Of a stretch of DNA of 64,000 bases, positions 12,726 to 21,574 are shown piece by piece. Source of the DNA: Sulfuritalea sp. Lineage in GTDB: Bacteria; Pseudomonadota; Gammaproteobacteria; Burkholderiales; Rhodocyclaceae. Location: positions 1-64,000 of the forward strand of contig JALNYT010000007.1 of assembly GCA_023229685.1 (NCBI GenBank), written 5' to 3'. A model generated the notes under the pieces. It was not told the DNA's origin, searched no databases, and saw nothing but the letters and a program-made list of their open reading frames with translations. Position 1 is the stretch's first letter. Every line of letters begins with the position of its first letter. The position numbers and the translations under genes were made by a program.

Positions 12726-13852
12726 GCGCCACCTTCCTGCCCTTCACCCGCCCCTCGATCGACGACGAAACCATTGCCGAGGTGGCAAATGTGCTGCGCT
12801 CCGGCTGGATTACCAGCGGGCCGAAAGTACTCGCCTTCGAGGCGGCGCTTTCCGCCTACTGCGGCGGCCGTCCGGTACGCGCTTTCAGTTCGGGTACGGC
12901 AACCCTGGAAGTCGCGCTGCGCTTGGCAGGAGTCGGCGCTGGCGACACGGTGATCACGACGCCGCTGACCTGGGTGGCAACGGCCAACGTGATTCTGCAA
13001 GTCGGGGCGACGCCGATTTTCGTGGACGTCGACCCGGTGACGCGCAACATCGACCTGGGCAAGCTCGAAGCGGCCATTGCGCCCGATACCAAGGCCGTCA
13101 TCCCGGTCGATCTCGCCGGCCTGCCGGTCGATCGCGACCGCCTGTATGCCATCGCCAAGAAGCACGGGCTGCGCGTGATCGAGGACGCGGCGCAGTCCTT
13201 CGGCGCATCGTGGCACGGCCAACCCATCGGCACCTCATTCGGCGACATGCACGATTTCGTCTCCTTCAGCTTCCACGCCAACAAGAACCTGACCACTTCC
13301 GAAGGCGGCGCCCTGGTGCTGCCCGCCGACATCGACGCCGGCCTCTGCGAACGCCTGCGCGTGCAAGGGGTGCGGCGCTTCCCCGACGGCGGCATGGACG
13401 TCGATGTGCTGGGCGGCAAGTTCAACCTGACCGATATCGCGGCCACCATCGGCCTCGGCCAGATGAAGCACCTCGCAGCCTTTACCGCGCGCCGGCGCGA
13501 ACTGGCACGACACTACTTCGACTGCATCGATCCCGCGCGCGGGTTCGAACTGCCCCCGGCGGATTTCGGCAACAGCAACTGGCATATGTTCCAGGTGCTG
13601 TTGCCGAACGGGATCGATCGCGGCACGTTCATCGCCGCGATGAAGGAGCGGGGCATCGGCGTCGGCGTGCATTACCCGGCACTGCACCTGTTCTCGCTGT
13701 ATCGCAAGCTCGGCTTCAAGGAGGGCAACTTCCCCCATGCCGAGGACATCGGCCGCCGCATCCTCACCCTGCCGCTTTTCCCCACCATGCTCGATGGCGA
13801 CATCGACCGCGTCTGCACGGCGCTGAGCGCAAGCCTGTCGGAGAACGCATGA
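12722..13852 (+). CDS. arnB: UDP-4-keto-pentose aminotransferase (DegT/DnrJ/EryC1, ArnB type)
   Basis: 376 residues. It shows RPSIDDETIAEVANVLRSGW cut at RSGW, SGTATLEVALRL, DAAQSFGA and SFHANKNLTTSEGGAL, whose lysine binds PLP as in ArnB (SFHAIKN in E. coli). It transfers an amino group from glutamate to UDP-4-keto-arabinose. The ATG at 12722 overlaps the previous stop (ATGA) and the stop overlaps arnC the same way. Related sugar aminotransferases exist, but the surrounding arn genes make ArnB the best call. Confidence 0.88.
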   Translation: MSATFLPFTRPSIDDETIAEVANVLRSGWITSGPKVLAFEAALSAYCGGRPVRAFSSGTATLEVALRLAGVGAGDTVITTPLTWVATANVILQVGATPIFVDVDPVTRNIDLGKLEAAIAPDTKAVIPVDLAGLPVDRDRLYAIAKKHGLRVIEDAAQSFGASWHGQPIGTSFGDMHDFVSFSFHANKNLTTSEGGALVLPADIDAGLCERLRVQGVRRFPDGGMDVDVLGGKFNLTDIAATIGLGQMKHLAAFTARRRELARHYFDCIDPARGFELPPADFGNSNWHMFQVLLPNGIDRGTFIAAMKERGIGVGVHYPALHLFSLYRKLGFKEGNFPHAEDIGRRILTLPLFPTMLDGDIDRVCTALSASLSENA

Positions 13853-14799
13853 GCACACCGAACCTGTCCATCGTCATCCCCATCTATAACGAGGAGGCCG
13901 GCCTCGCGGCGCTGTTTGCCCGCCTCTACCCGGCACTCGACGCCCTGGGCGAGACCTACGAAGTCGTCTTCGTCAACGATGGCAGCCGTGACCGCTCGGC
14001 AGCCATCCTGCGCCAGCAGTTCGAAGTCCGGCCGGACGTCACCCGCGTCATCCTGCTTTCTGCCAACGCCGGCCAGCACATGGCCATCATGGCCGGCTTC
14101 GAGCACTGCCGCGGCGAAATCGTCGTCACCCTGGATGCCGACCTGCAAAATCCGCCCGAGGAAATCGCCAAGCTGATCGCCAAGATGCGCGAAGGCCACG
14201 ACTACGTCGGCAGCATTCGCCGCAAGCGGCAGGACAGCCTGTTCCGCACCTGGGCCTCGAAGGCGATGAACCGCCTGCGCGAGAAGATCACCCGGATCAA
14301 GATCACCGACCAGGGCAACATGCTGCGCGCCTATTCGCGCAGCGTGGTGAATGCCATCAACAGTTGCAAGGAAGTCGCCACCTTCATCCCGGCGCTGGCC
14401 TACGCCTTCGCCCGCAGCCCGGCCGAAGTGGTGGTCGAACACGAGGAACGCGCCGCGGGCGAATCGAAGTATTCCCTCTACAGCCTGATACGCCTCAACT
14501 TCGACCTGATGACCGGCTTTTCACTGGTGCCGCTGCAATGGTTTTCCATGCTCGGCATTTTCGTCTCGCTGGGCTCGGCCGCACTGTTCATCCTGCTGAT
14601 GGCGCGCCGCCTGATCGTCGGCCCGGAAGCCGAGGGCTTGTTCACCCTGTTTGCGCTGATGTTCTTCCTGATCGGCCTGGCCCTGTTCGGCATTGGCCTG
14701 CTGGGCGAATACATTGGCCGCATCTATCTGCAGGTGCGTCACCGGCCGCGCTATCTGATCGAAGCCATTCTGGAGCGGAAGGACCAGCAACCTTCATGA
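13849..14799 (+). CDS. arnC: Undecaprenyl-phosphate 4-deoxy-4-formamido-L-arabinose transferase
   Basis: 316 residues. The GT2 domain (LSIVIPIYNEEAGL, VFVNDGSRDRS, TLDADLQNPPEEI) carries the DxD-type aspartates. Two C-terminal membrane helices (about residues 228-250 and 263-288) end in GLLGEYIGRIYLQVRHRPRYLI, the usual ArnC/GtrB tail. It loads the formylated sugar onto undecaprenyl phosphate at the cytoplasmic face. Four-base overlaps on both sides indicate one operon. Confidence 0.88.
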   Translation: MSTPNLSIVIPIYNEEAGLAALFARLYPALDALGETYEVVFVNDGSRDRSAAILRQQFEVRPDVTRVILLSANAGQHMAIMAGFEHCRGEIVVTLDADLQNPPEEIAKLIAKMREGHDYVGSIRRKRQDSLFRTWASKAMNRLREKITRIKITDQGNMLRAYSRSVVNAINSCKEVATFIPALAYAFARSPAEVVVEHEERAAGESKYSLYSLIRLNFDLMTGFSLVPLQWFSMLGIFVSLGSAALFILLMARRLIVGPEAEGLFTLFALMFFLIGLALFGIGLLGEYIGRIYLQVRHRPRYLIEAILERKDQQPS

Positions 14800-15734
14800 G
14801 CAGCGCCATCGTTTTCGCCTACCACAACGTCGGCGTGCGCTGCCTGTCCGTGCTGCTGGCGCATGACGTCGACGTGGCTTGCGTGGTGACGCACCAAGAC
14901 AGCCCAAGCGAAACCATCTGGTTCGACAGCGTCGCCGAACTCGCCGCACGCCACGACATCCCCGTAATCACGCCGGAGGATCCCAACGATCCCGCGCTGG
15001 TCGCTGAATTTGCAGCACTGCAGCCGGATTTCCTGTTTTCCTTCTACTACCGCCTGATGCTGAAAGCGCCGCTGCTGGCCTTGCCCAAGCACGGCGCCTG
15101 GAACATGCATGGCTCGTTGTTGCCGAAATATCGCGGCCGCGTGCCGGTCAACTGGGCAGTCCTCCACGGCGAGCGGGAAACCGGCGCCACCCTGCACCAG
15201 ATGGTCGAAAAGCCCGACGCCGGAGACATCGTCGTGCAGCAGGCGGTGCCGATCCTGCCGGACGACACGGCGCTGGAGGTGTTCAACAAGGTCACCCTGG
15301 CCGCCGAAATGGCCTTGGACCGCGCGTTGCCAGATCTGCTGGCCGGCCGGGCGGTCGCCAGACCGCAAGACCTCGCCGCGGGCAGCTATTTTGGCGGTCG
15401 CAAGGCCGAAGACGGCCGTATCGACTGGACTCAGCCCGCCTTCGCGGTGCATAACCTGATCCGCGCCGTGGCCCCCCCCTATCCGGGGGCCTTTTCCGAC
15501 ACTTCAATGGGTCGCATCAGGGTTTTGCGCTCACTGCATGCAAAGCCCCTGCCCGCCAAGCATTTCGGCCGCCCCACGCTGTTCGCCAGCGATGGCCGTC
15601 TGTATGCCGAGTGCGGTGACGGGGGCATTTTGCGTCTCCTCGCGGTAGAATTGGGGGCTTCACCACTGGTCCCATCCACAGCAGGCGATCAGATCAACGC
15701 AATTCTTGGAACCTCGGCACTTTCCCTGTCATGA
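14796..15734 (+). CDS. arnA: UDP-Ara4N formyltransferase (stand-alone ArnA N-terminal domain)
   Basis: 312 residues. The formyltransferase core has NMHGSLLPKYRGRVPVNW, with the catalytic Asn and His, and HQMVEKPDAGDIV with the catalytic Asp, as in Met-tRNA formyltransferase and ArnA. In E. coli this is the first half of the 660-residue bifunctional ArnA; here it ends on its own stop, overlapping the next gene by four bases. It formylates UDP-Ara4N with 10-formyl-THF. It is a natural split rather than a frameshift, because both proteins have complete ends and proper start codons. Confidence 0.87.
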   Translation: MSSAIVFAYHNVGVRCLSVLLAHDVDVACVVTHQDSPSETIWFDSVAELAARHDIPVITPEDPNDPALVAEFAALQPDFLFSFYYRLMLKAPLLALPKHGAWNMHGSLLPKYRGRVPVNWAVLHGERETGATLHQMVEKPDAGDIVVQQAVPILPDDTALEVFNKVTLAAEMALDRALPDLLAGRAVARPQDLAAGSYFGGRKAEDGRIDWTQPAFAVHNLIRAVAPPYPGAFSDTSMGRIRVLRSLHAKPLPAKHFGRPTLFASDGRLYAECGDGGILRLLAVELGASPLVPSTAGDQINAILGTSALSLS

Positions 15735-16774
15735 AAAAAGTCCTCATTCTCGGCGTCAATGGCTTTATCGGCCACCATCTTTCCCAGCGCATCATGGACA
15801 CCACCGACTGGGAAGTCTATGGCATGGACATGAATTCCGAGCGCGTCACCGAGTTGATGCAGAACCCCCGCTTTCATTTCTTCGAAGGCGACATCATGAT
15901 CAACAGGGAGTGGATCGAGTACCACGTCAAGAAATGCGACGTGATCCTGCCGCTGGTGGCCATCGCCACACCGGCCACCTATGTCAAGGAACCCTTGCGG
16001 GTTTTCGAGCTCGACTTCGAAGCCAACCTGCCGATCATCCGCCAGGCGGTCAAGTACAAGAAGCGGGTGATCTTCCCGTCGACTTCCGAGGTCTATGGCA
16101 TGTGCCAGGACCCGGAATTCGATCCGGAGAATTCCAATCTGGTGCTGGGCCCGATCAACAAGCCGCGCTGGATCTACTCCTGCGCCAAACAGATGATGGA
16201 TCGCGTGATCCACGCCTACGGCCAGCAGGAAGGCCTCGACTACACGCTGTTCCGCCCCTTCAACTGGATCGGCCCCGGCCTCGATTCGATCTATACGCCG
16301 AAAGAAGGCAGTTCCCGCGTCATCACCCAGTTCCTCGGCCACATCGTGCGCGGCGAGCCGATCAAGCTGGTCGACGGCGGCGCCCAGAAACGTTCATTCA
16401 CCTATGTCTCGGACGGCATCGATGCGCTGATGAAGATCATCGAGAACAAGGACGGGATCGCCAAGAGCAAGATCTACAACATCGGCAACCCGAAGAACAA
16501 CTACTCCATCCGCGAACTCGCGACGCTGATGCTCGACCTGGCCAAGCAGTACCCGGAATATGCCGAGGGCCTGGCCAAGGTGAAGATTCTGGAAACAACC
16601 TCGGGCGAATACTACGGCAAGGGCTACCAGGACACGCAGCATCGCGTACCCAAGATCACCAATACCATGGCCGAACTTGACTGGGCACCGAAAATCGCTT
16701 TTGAAGACGCCCTGCGCAGCATTTTCGAGGCCTATCGCAACGATGTGGCCGAAGCGCGCAAGCTGATGGATTGA
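15731..16774 (+). CDS. UDP-glucuronate decarboxylase (stand-alone ArnA C-terminal domain)
   Basis: 347 residues, extended SDR family. It begins MKKVLILGVNGFIGHHL (NAD-binding GxxGxxG), has PSTSEVYGMC, the catalytic IYSCAKQMMDRVI (Tyr-x-x-x-Lys) and FRPFNWIGPGLD, all close to the decarboxylase half of E. coli ArnA. It oxidises and decarboxylates UDP-glucuronate to UDP-4-keto-pentose, the substrate of ArnB. ATG at 15731 overlaps the formyltransferase stop. UDP-glucose dehydrogenase, which supplies the substrate, is not in this window. Confidence 0.88.
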   Translation: MKKVLILGVNGFIGHHLSQRIMDTTDWEVYGMDMNSERVTELMQNPRFHFFEGDIMINREWIEYHVKKCDVILPLVAIATPATYVKEPLRVFELDFEANLPIIRQAVKYKKRVIFPSTSEVYGMCQDPEFDPENSNLVLGPINKPRWIYSCAKQMMDRVIHAYGQQEGLDYTLFRPFNWIGPGLDSIYTPKEGSSRVITQFLGHIVRGEPIKLVDGGAQKRSFTYVSDGIDALMKIIENKDGIAKSKIYNIGNPKNNYSIRELATLMLDLAKQYPEYAEGLAKVKILETTSGEYYGKGYQDTQHRVPKITNTMAELDWAPKIAFEDALRSIFEAYRNDVAEARKLMD

Positions 16775-16866
16775 GCGCCAGTATGGCCCCCCACGCTCAC
16801 ATGATGACGTTCGCTGCCCCCCACGGGGGAGCGCCTGCCCTCTAGGGACGGCCCGTCGAGGGCAAG
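16775..16866. repeat. GC-rich intergenic hairpin, possible dispersed repeat
   Basis: The 92-base gap before arnD holds CCCCCCACGCTCAC and then GCTGCCCCCCACGGGGGAGC, a C-run/G-run hairpin, followed by CTCTAGGGACGGCCCG. I recall similar intergenic sequences in Burkholderiales genomes, but only one copy is in this window, so repeat status is inference. It interrupts the otherwise gapless arn cluster and could act as an attenuator. Confidence 0.35.
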
Positions 16867-17805
16867 ATGAAGCTCGCACTGAAAATAGACGTCGATACCT
16901 ACCGCGGCACCCTGCAGGGAGTGCCGCGGCTGGTGGATATTTTGCGGCGCCAGCGCGCCAGCGCGAGTTTCCTCTTCTCGCTCGGCCCCGATCACACCGG
17001 CCGCGCCATCAAGCGCGCCTTTCGCCCCGGCTTCATGCAAAAGGTGCAGCGCACCTCGGTGGTCTCCCACTACGGCATCAAGACCCTGATGTACGGCACC
17101 CTGCTGCCCGGCCCGGACATTGGCCGCCGCGGCGCCGACATCATGCGCGCGACGCGCGATGCCGGCTTCGAAACGGCGATCCACTGCTGGGATCACGTCA
17201 AATGGCAGGACGGCGTCGAAAAGGCCAATGCCGCCTGGACCGAAATCGAAATGCGCCGGGCCCACCAGCGCTATCTCGAGATCTTCGGCAGCGAGGCGCC
17301 CGGCCACGGCGCCGCCGGCTGGCAAATGAACGCCCACGCGCTGCGCCTGACGCAGCGACTGGGCTACCGCTGGGCCTCCGACTGCCGCGGGCTGCATCCC
17401 TTCATTCCGGTGTGGAACGGTGAAATTGTCGCCTGCCCGCAATTGCCGACGACCCTGCCGACGCTGGACGAATTGATCGGCACCGACGACCTCACCGCGG
17501 ACAACGTGCACCTGCACTTGCTGCGGCTCACCGCGCAGCCCACGCCCGGAACGCAGAATTGCGACCACGTTTTCACGCTGCACGCCGAACTTGAAGGTCT
17601 CAAGTTCGGCGACACCCTGGAACGCCTGCTGACAGGCTGGCGCGAGCAGGGCTACGAACTGGTGTCGCTGGGCGAGATGCGCGACGCACTCGACCCGGCG
17701 CTGTTGCCTCGTCACGAAATGATCCGGGGCGAAATCCCCGGCCGCGCTGGCCAGTTGATGCTGCAAGGCGAGGAATTTCTGTCAACATGGAAGGAAGCTG
17801 CATGA
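16867..17805 (+). CDS. arnD: 4-deoxy-4-formamido-L-arabinose-phosphoundecaprenol deformylase
   Basis: 312 residues, NodB-like polysaccharide deacetylase fold. The start MKLALKIDVDTYRGTLQGVP cut at RGT, KIDVDTYRGT, carries the metal-binding aspartates; FETAIHCWDHVKWQD has the two histidines; and APGHGAAGWQMN matches ArnD. It removes the formyl group from the lipid-linked sugar, making the pathway irreversible before ArnT acts. It overlaps bcp by four bases, so an unrelated peroxiredoxin is coupled to the operon. Confidence 0.88.
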   Translation: MKLALKIDVDTYRGTLQGVPRLVDILRRQRASASFLFSLGPDHTGRAIKRAFRPGFMQKVQRTSVVSHYGIKTLMYGTLLPGPDIGRRGADIMRATRDAGFETAIHCWDHVKWQDGVEKANAAWTEIEMRRAHQRYLEIFGSEAPGHGAAGWQMNAHALRLTQRLGYRWASDCRGLHPFIPVWNGEIVACPQLPTTLPTLDELIGTDDLTADNVHLHLLRLTAQPTPGTQNCDHVFTLHAELEGLKFGDTLERLLTGWREQGYELVSLGEMRDALDPALLPRHEMIRGEIPGRAGQLMLQGEEFLSTWKEAA

Positions 17806-18281
17806 CCAATCTCAAACCCGCCCCCTCTGCCCTCGGGCTGACTGTGCCCGACTTCACGGTGCCCGCCACAGGCGGCGAGTTCACCCTTTCCGCCTATCGC
17901 GGCAAGCCTCTGGTGCTGTATTTCTACCCGAAGGACAACACCCCGGGTTGCACCACCCAGGCACAGCAGTTCCGCGACTTGCATGCCGAATTCGTCAAGG
18001 CCGGCTGTGTCGTGGTCGGTGTCTCGCGCGACGCCCTGAAGTCGCACGAAAGCTTCAAGGCCAGACTCGGATTGCCGTTCGAGCTGATCTCCGACATCGA
18101 AGGCGTCCTCTGCCGCGTCTTCGACGTGGTCAAGAACAAGATGCTGTATGGCAAGAAGGTGCTCGGCATCGAGCGCAGCACCTTCCTGATCGATGCCAAC
18201 GGCACTCTGCGTCAGGAATGGCGTTCGACCAAGGCCGACGGCAACGCCGCCGCCGTGCTCGAAGCCGTACGCAAGCTGTAA
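17802..18281 (+). CDS. bcp: Thioredoxin-dependent peroxiredoxin, Bcp/PrxQ family
   Basis: 159 residues. VLYFYPKDNTPGCTTQAQ carries the peroxidatic cysteine (about residue 50). The second cysteine found five residues later in E. coli Bcp is replaced (GCTTQAQ), so this is the atypical or one-Cys variant unless Cys74 or Cys105 resolves. SRDALKSHESF and RSTFLIDANG are typical. It reduces H2O2 and organic peroxides. The ATG at 17802 is used because it overlaps the arnD stop; the in-frame ATG at 17787 has no family support. Confidence 0.9.
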   Translation: MTNLKPAPSALGLTVPDFTVPATGGEFTLSAYRGKPLVLYFYPKDNTPGCTTQAQQFRDLHAEFVKAGCVVVGVSRDALKSHESFKARLGLPFELISDIEGVLCRVFDVVKNKMLYGKKVLGIERSTFLIDANGTLRQEWRSTKADGNAAAVLEAVRKL

Positions 18282-18291
18282 TCCGGAACAG

Positions 18292-18310
18292 GGCCCCTAT
18301 TCGGGCCTTT
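18292..18310 (+). terminator. Probable rho-independent terminator after bcp
   Basis: GGCCC (18292-18296) and GGGCC (18303-18307) form a short GC stem with a six-base loop, followed by TTT at 18308-18310. It lies about ten bases after the bcp stop and would end the arn-bcp transcript. The stem is short, so confidence is moderate. Confidence 0.5.
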
Positions 18311-18378
18311 CCTTCCGCCTTCCGTAAACGGGGGGCTGGCTATCGTGAGTCTACCCCTACCCTTGCCCTGAGGTTTTC

Positions 18379-19824
18379 ATGAACGCCAAGCGCGCCAAGG
18401 CTCCGAAGAGTTCCGCCACCAAGCTGTTCGTGCTCGACACCAACGTGCTGATGCACGATCCCTTGAGTCTCTTTCGTTTCGAGGAGCACGACATCTACGT
18501 GCCGATGATGACGCTGGAGGAACTCGACGCCAACAAGAAAGGCATGTCGGAAGTCGCGCGCAACGCGCGCCAGACCAGCCGCCTGCTCGACGAGATCGTT
18601 ACCGGCGCCGAGCACCACATGGCCCACGGCATCGACCTTACCAGCGCCTCGCGCCAACTGGCTACCGGCCACCTGTTCTTCCAGACCGAGGCGATCAACG
18701 GCATTCTGCCGAGTTCGCTGCCGACCGCCAAGGCCGACAATCAGATCATCGGCGTGGTCATGTATCTCGGCCAGAAGTTCCCCAAGCGGGCGGTGATCCT
18801 GGTCTCCAAAGACATCAACATGCGCATCAAGGCCCGCGCGCTGGGCCTCGAAGCGCAGGACTATTTCAACGACAAGGTGCTGGAGGATACCGATCTCCTC
18901 TACACCGGCACGCTTGAACTGCCAACGGATTTCTGGGACAGCCACGGCAAGGGCCTGGAGTCGTGGAAGAAGGAAAGCCGCACCTATTACCGCGTCAAGG
19001 GTCCGCTCTGTCCAGACCTGCTGGTCAATGAGTTCGTCTGGCAGGAAGGCCCGCAGCCCCTGCAGGCATGGGTAAGAGTCGGCGCCGGCAAGACGGCGGA
19101 ACTCGAAACCATAATCGACTACAGCCACGCCAAGAACGCGGTATGGGGTATCACCGCGCGAAACCGCGAACAGAACTTCGCCCTCAACCTGCTGATGAAT
19201 CCCGAAATCGATTTCGTCACGCTGCTCGGCCAGGCCGGCACCGGCAAGACGCTGCTGACGCTTGCCGCAGCGCTGACGCAGACGCTGGAGACCAAGCTTT
19301 TCTCCGAGATCATCATCACCCGAGTCACGATCCCTGTCGGCGAGGACATCGGTTTCCTGCCCGGCACCGAAGAAGAAAAAATGACCCCCTGGATGGGCGC
19401 GCTGGAAGACAATCTCGACGTGCTCAACAAGCCTGCCGAAACCCCCGCCGGCGTGCCCGGCGCCGGGAGCTACGGCGGCGACTGGGGTCGCGCCGCGACC
19501 ATGGACCTGATCCGCAGCCGGATCAAGGTCAAGTCGCTCAACTTCATGCGCGGCCGCACCTTCATGAACAAGTTCCTGATTATTGACGAGGCGCAGAACC
19601 TGACGCCGAAGCAGATGAAGACTTTGGTCACCCGCGCCGGCCCCGGCACCAAGGTGGTCTGCCTCGGCAACATCGCGCAGATCGACACGCCCTATCTGAC
19701 CGAGGGCAGTTCAGGTCTGACCTACGTCGTGGACCGCTTCAAGGGCTGGGCGCATTCCGGCCACGTCACGCTGCAGCGCGGCGAGCGCTCGAGGCTCGCC
19801 GACCACGCGGCGGAAGTGCTGTAG
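18379..19824 (+). CDS. PIN domain plus PhoH-family ATPase
   Basis: 481 residues. The N-terminal PIN nuclease domain starts KLFVLDTNVLMHDP and has the second acidic cluster TLEELDANKKG. The C-terminal PhoH NTPase has Walker A GQAGTGKT (about residue 283), Walker B FLIIDEAQNL and TRAGPGTKVVCLGN. PIN-PhoH (PhoH2-type) proteins are reported as ATP-dependent RNA helicase/ribonucleases; the cellular target here is unknown. It stands alone between bcp and a repeat. A copy of the AGTCGGCG repeat motif coincides with coding bases 19074-19098 (VRVGAGKTAE). Confidence 0.88.
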   Translation: MNAKRAKAPKSSATKLFVLDTNVLMHDPLSLFRFEEHDIYVPMMTLEELDANKKGMSEVARNARQTSRLLDEIVTGAEHHMAHGIDLTSASRQLATGHLFFQTEAINGILPSSLPTAKADNQIIGVVMYLGQKFPKRAVILVSKDINMRIKARALGLEAQDYFNDKVLEDTDLLYTGTLELPTDFWDSHGKGLESWKKESRTYYRVKGPLCPDLLVNEFVWQEGPQPLQAWVRVGAGKTAELETIIDYSHAKNAVWGITARNREQNFALNLLMNPEIDFVTLLGQAGTGKTLLTLAAALTQTLETKLFSEIIITRVTIPVGEDIGFLPGTEEEKMTPWMGALEDNLDVLNKPAETPAGVPGAGSYGGDWGRAATMDLIRSRIKVKSLNFMRGRTFMNKFLIIDEAQNLTPKQMKTLVTRAGPGTKVVCLGNIAQIDTPYLTEGSSGLTYVVDRFKGWAHSGHVTLQRGERSRLADHAAEVL

Positions 19825-19878
19825 CGACCACGCCCGCCCAGTCGCCCGGCGAACTAATCTTGGAATTCAAGACCAATT

Positions 19879-19959
19879 AGCCACAGAGGACACAGAGAGC
19901 ACAGAGAAAAGCATGTGGTTTTACTCTGTGTCCTCTGTGATCTCTGTGATCTCTGTGGC
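19879..19959. repeat. CACAGAG hairpin repeat, copy 3 (two extra units)
   Basis: Left arm AGCCACAGAGGACACAGAG (19879-19897) is identical to copies 1 and 2. The right arm begins CTCTGTGTCCTCTGTG near 19924 and contains two successive ATCTCTGTG units before the terminal GGCC. The element lies in the gap between phoH and the convergent dnaB, where it may also act as a bidirectional hairpin. The remainder of the 19825-20004 gap shows nothing else. Confidence 0.85.
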
Positions 19960-20004
19960 CAACGGTTTTGCCTTTCGCACGTTGACCTGCACTGAAATTT
20001 TGCT

Positions 20005-21408
20005 TCAGCCTCTATATGACGAGCCTGAAGCGAAATTCTCGAATTTCGCGTATTCGGCGATGAAGGTCAGCGGCACCATGCCGACCGGGCCATTGCGGTG
20101 CTTGCCGATGTTCACTTCGGCCTTGCCCTTGTCCTGCGTGTCCGGCTTGTAGTATTCCTCGCGGTACATCATCAGGATGATGTCGGCATCCTGCTCGATG
20201 GCGCCCGACTCGCGCAGGTCGCTCATCAGCGGACGCTTGTCGTTGCGCTCCTCGACCTTGCGCGAGAGCTGCGAGAGGGCAATGATCGGCACCTGCAATT
20301 CCTTGGCCAGCGCCTTGATCGAGCGCGATATCTCGGAAATTTCGGTGGCGCGGTTTTCACCGTCGCGGTTGGAACTCATCAACTGCAGGTAGTCGATCAC
20401 GATCAGGCCGAGCTTGCCGAACTGCCGGTGCAGACGCCGGGCGCGGGCGCGCAGGTCGGTCGAGTTGATGGCGCCGGTCTCGTCGATGTGGATCGGCGCC
20501 TCGTGCAGCTTGCCCAGCGCCACCGTCATGCGATCCCATTCGTCATCGGTCAGGCGGCCGGTGCGCAGCTTGCTCTGATCGATGCGGGCGACCGATGACA
20601 GGAAACGCGTGGCGATCTGCGGGCCGGACATTTCCAGGCTGAAGATCGCCACCGGCAGCTTCAGTTCGACACCGACATGCTCGGCGATATTGAGCGCAAA
20701 GGCGGTCTTGCCCATCGACGGGCGACCGGCGACGACGATCATGTCGCCGGGTTGCAGGCCTGCTGTCTTGCTGTCGAGATCGGCAAATCCAGTGGCCACG
20801 CCGGTAATGTCCGACTGGCTGTCGCGCGCCAGCAGGGATTCCATGCGCTCGACAACTTCGCCCAGCAAAGGCTGAATCGCGACGAAGCCATTATTGCCAC
20901 GATTGCCGGCCTCGGCGATCTGGAAGATGCGCTGCTCGGCATCGTCGAGCAGCGTCTTGACGTCGCGCCCGGCCGGATTCAGCGCATTGCCGGCAATCTC
21001 GTCGCCGACAGTGACCAGCTGGCGCAGGATGGCACGCTCGCGCACGATTTCGGCATAGCGGCGAATGTTCGCCGCCGAGGGCGTGGCGTTGGCGATTTCA
21101 CCAAGATAGCCGAGGCCGCCGGTCTGATCCACCTCGTTCGACTGTTCGATGGATTCATACACGGTCACCACGTCGGCCGGCCGACCCTGCTGGATCAGCT
21201 TGCCGATATGGCGGAAAATCCGGCGGTGGTCATCACGATAAAAATCGGTTTCGCGGACCACATCGCCAATGCGGTCCCACGCCACGTTGTCGATCAACAG
21301 GCCGCCGATCAGCGACTGCTCGGCCTCGATGGAATGGGGGGGAAGCTTGAGCGCGGCGACTTGTGAATCGACCGGCTGCGGGGGATTAAAGGCACGGATC
21401 TGGGCCAT
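20005..21408 (-). CDS. dnaB: Replicative DNA helicase
   Basis: 467 residues, full length. The N-terminal DnaG-interacting domain reads LPPHSIEAEQSLIGGLLID cut at GGLL. The RecA-like C-terminal domain has Walker A VAGRPSMGKTAF, Walker B LGLIVIDYLQLM and SQLSRKVEERNDKRP. It is the hexameric fork helicase. It follows the rpsF-priB-rpsR-rplI operon, the usual proteobacterial neighbourhood, but a strong terminator separates them and DnaA-box-like sequences lie just upstream. Confidence 0.95.
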   Translation of the reverse strand: MAQIRAFNPPQPVDSQVAALKLPPHSIEAEQSLIGGLLIDNVAWDRIGDVVRETDFYRDDHRRIFRHIGKLIQQGRPADVVTVYESIEQSNEVDQTGGLGYLGEIANATPSAANIRRYAEIVRERAILRQLVTVGDEIAGNALNPAGRDVKTLLDDAEQRIFQIAEAGNRGNNGFVAIQPLLGEVVERMESLLARDSQSDITGVATGFADLDSKTAGLQPGDMIVVAGRPSMGKTAFALNIAEHVGVELKLPVAIFSLEMSGPQIATRFLSSVARIDQSKLRTGRLTDDEWDRMTVALGKLHEAPIHIDETGAINSTDLRARARRLHRQFGKLGLIVIDYLQLMSSNRDGENRATEISEISRSIKALAKELQVPIIALSQLSRKVEERNDKRPLMSDLRESGAIEQDADIILMMYREEYYKPDTQDKGKAEVNIGKHRNGPVGMVPLTFIAEYAKFENFASGSSYRG

Positions 21409-21435
21409 CGCTGTCTCCGATATGAAGCGCAGAGT

Positions 21436-21492
21436 TTATCCTTCGCTGCCCGTCATGGTAAGTGTACAAGTTGTGGAAATGCTGTGGAAAAA
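21436..21492. promoter_or_regulatory. DnaA-box-like cluster upstream of dnaB
   Basis: TGTGGAAA occurs twice on the plus strand (21472-21479 and 21483-21490), the second continuing TGTGGAAAAA, one mismatch from the DnaA-box complement TGTGGATAA. TTATCC (21436-21441) is a partial box in the opposite sense. They lie 28-85 bases upstream of the dnaB start. DnaA control of dnaB is an inference and the matches are imperfect. Confidence 0.3.
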
Positions 21493-21574
21493 CTGTGCAA
21501 ATGCGGTGGATTGAATTCCCGCACTGCAAAATCCCGCCAGGGGATACCGTCCCGCCCGTTCCGGGACGGGACAT

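Noticed and set aside
14796..16774. Frameshift splitting one arnA gene into two
   Set aside because: Both halves are complete with proper termini and a 4-base ATGA overlap as in the other arn junctions, so this is a normal two-gene arrangement.
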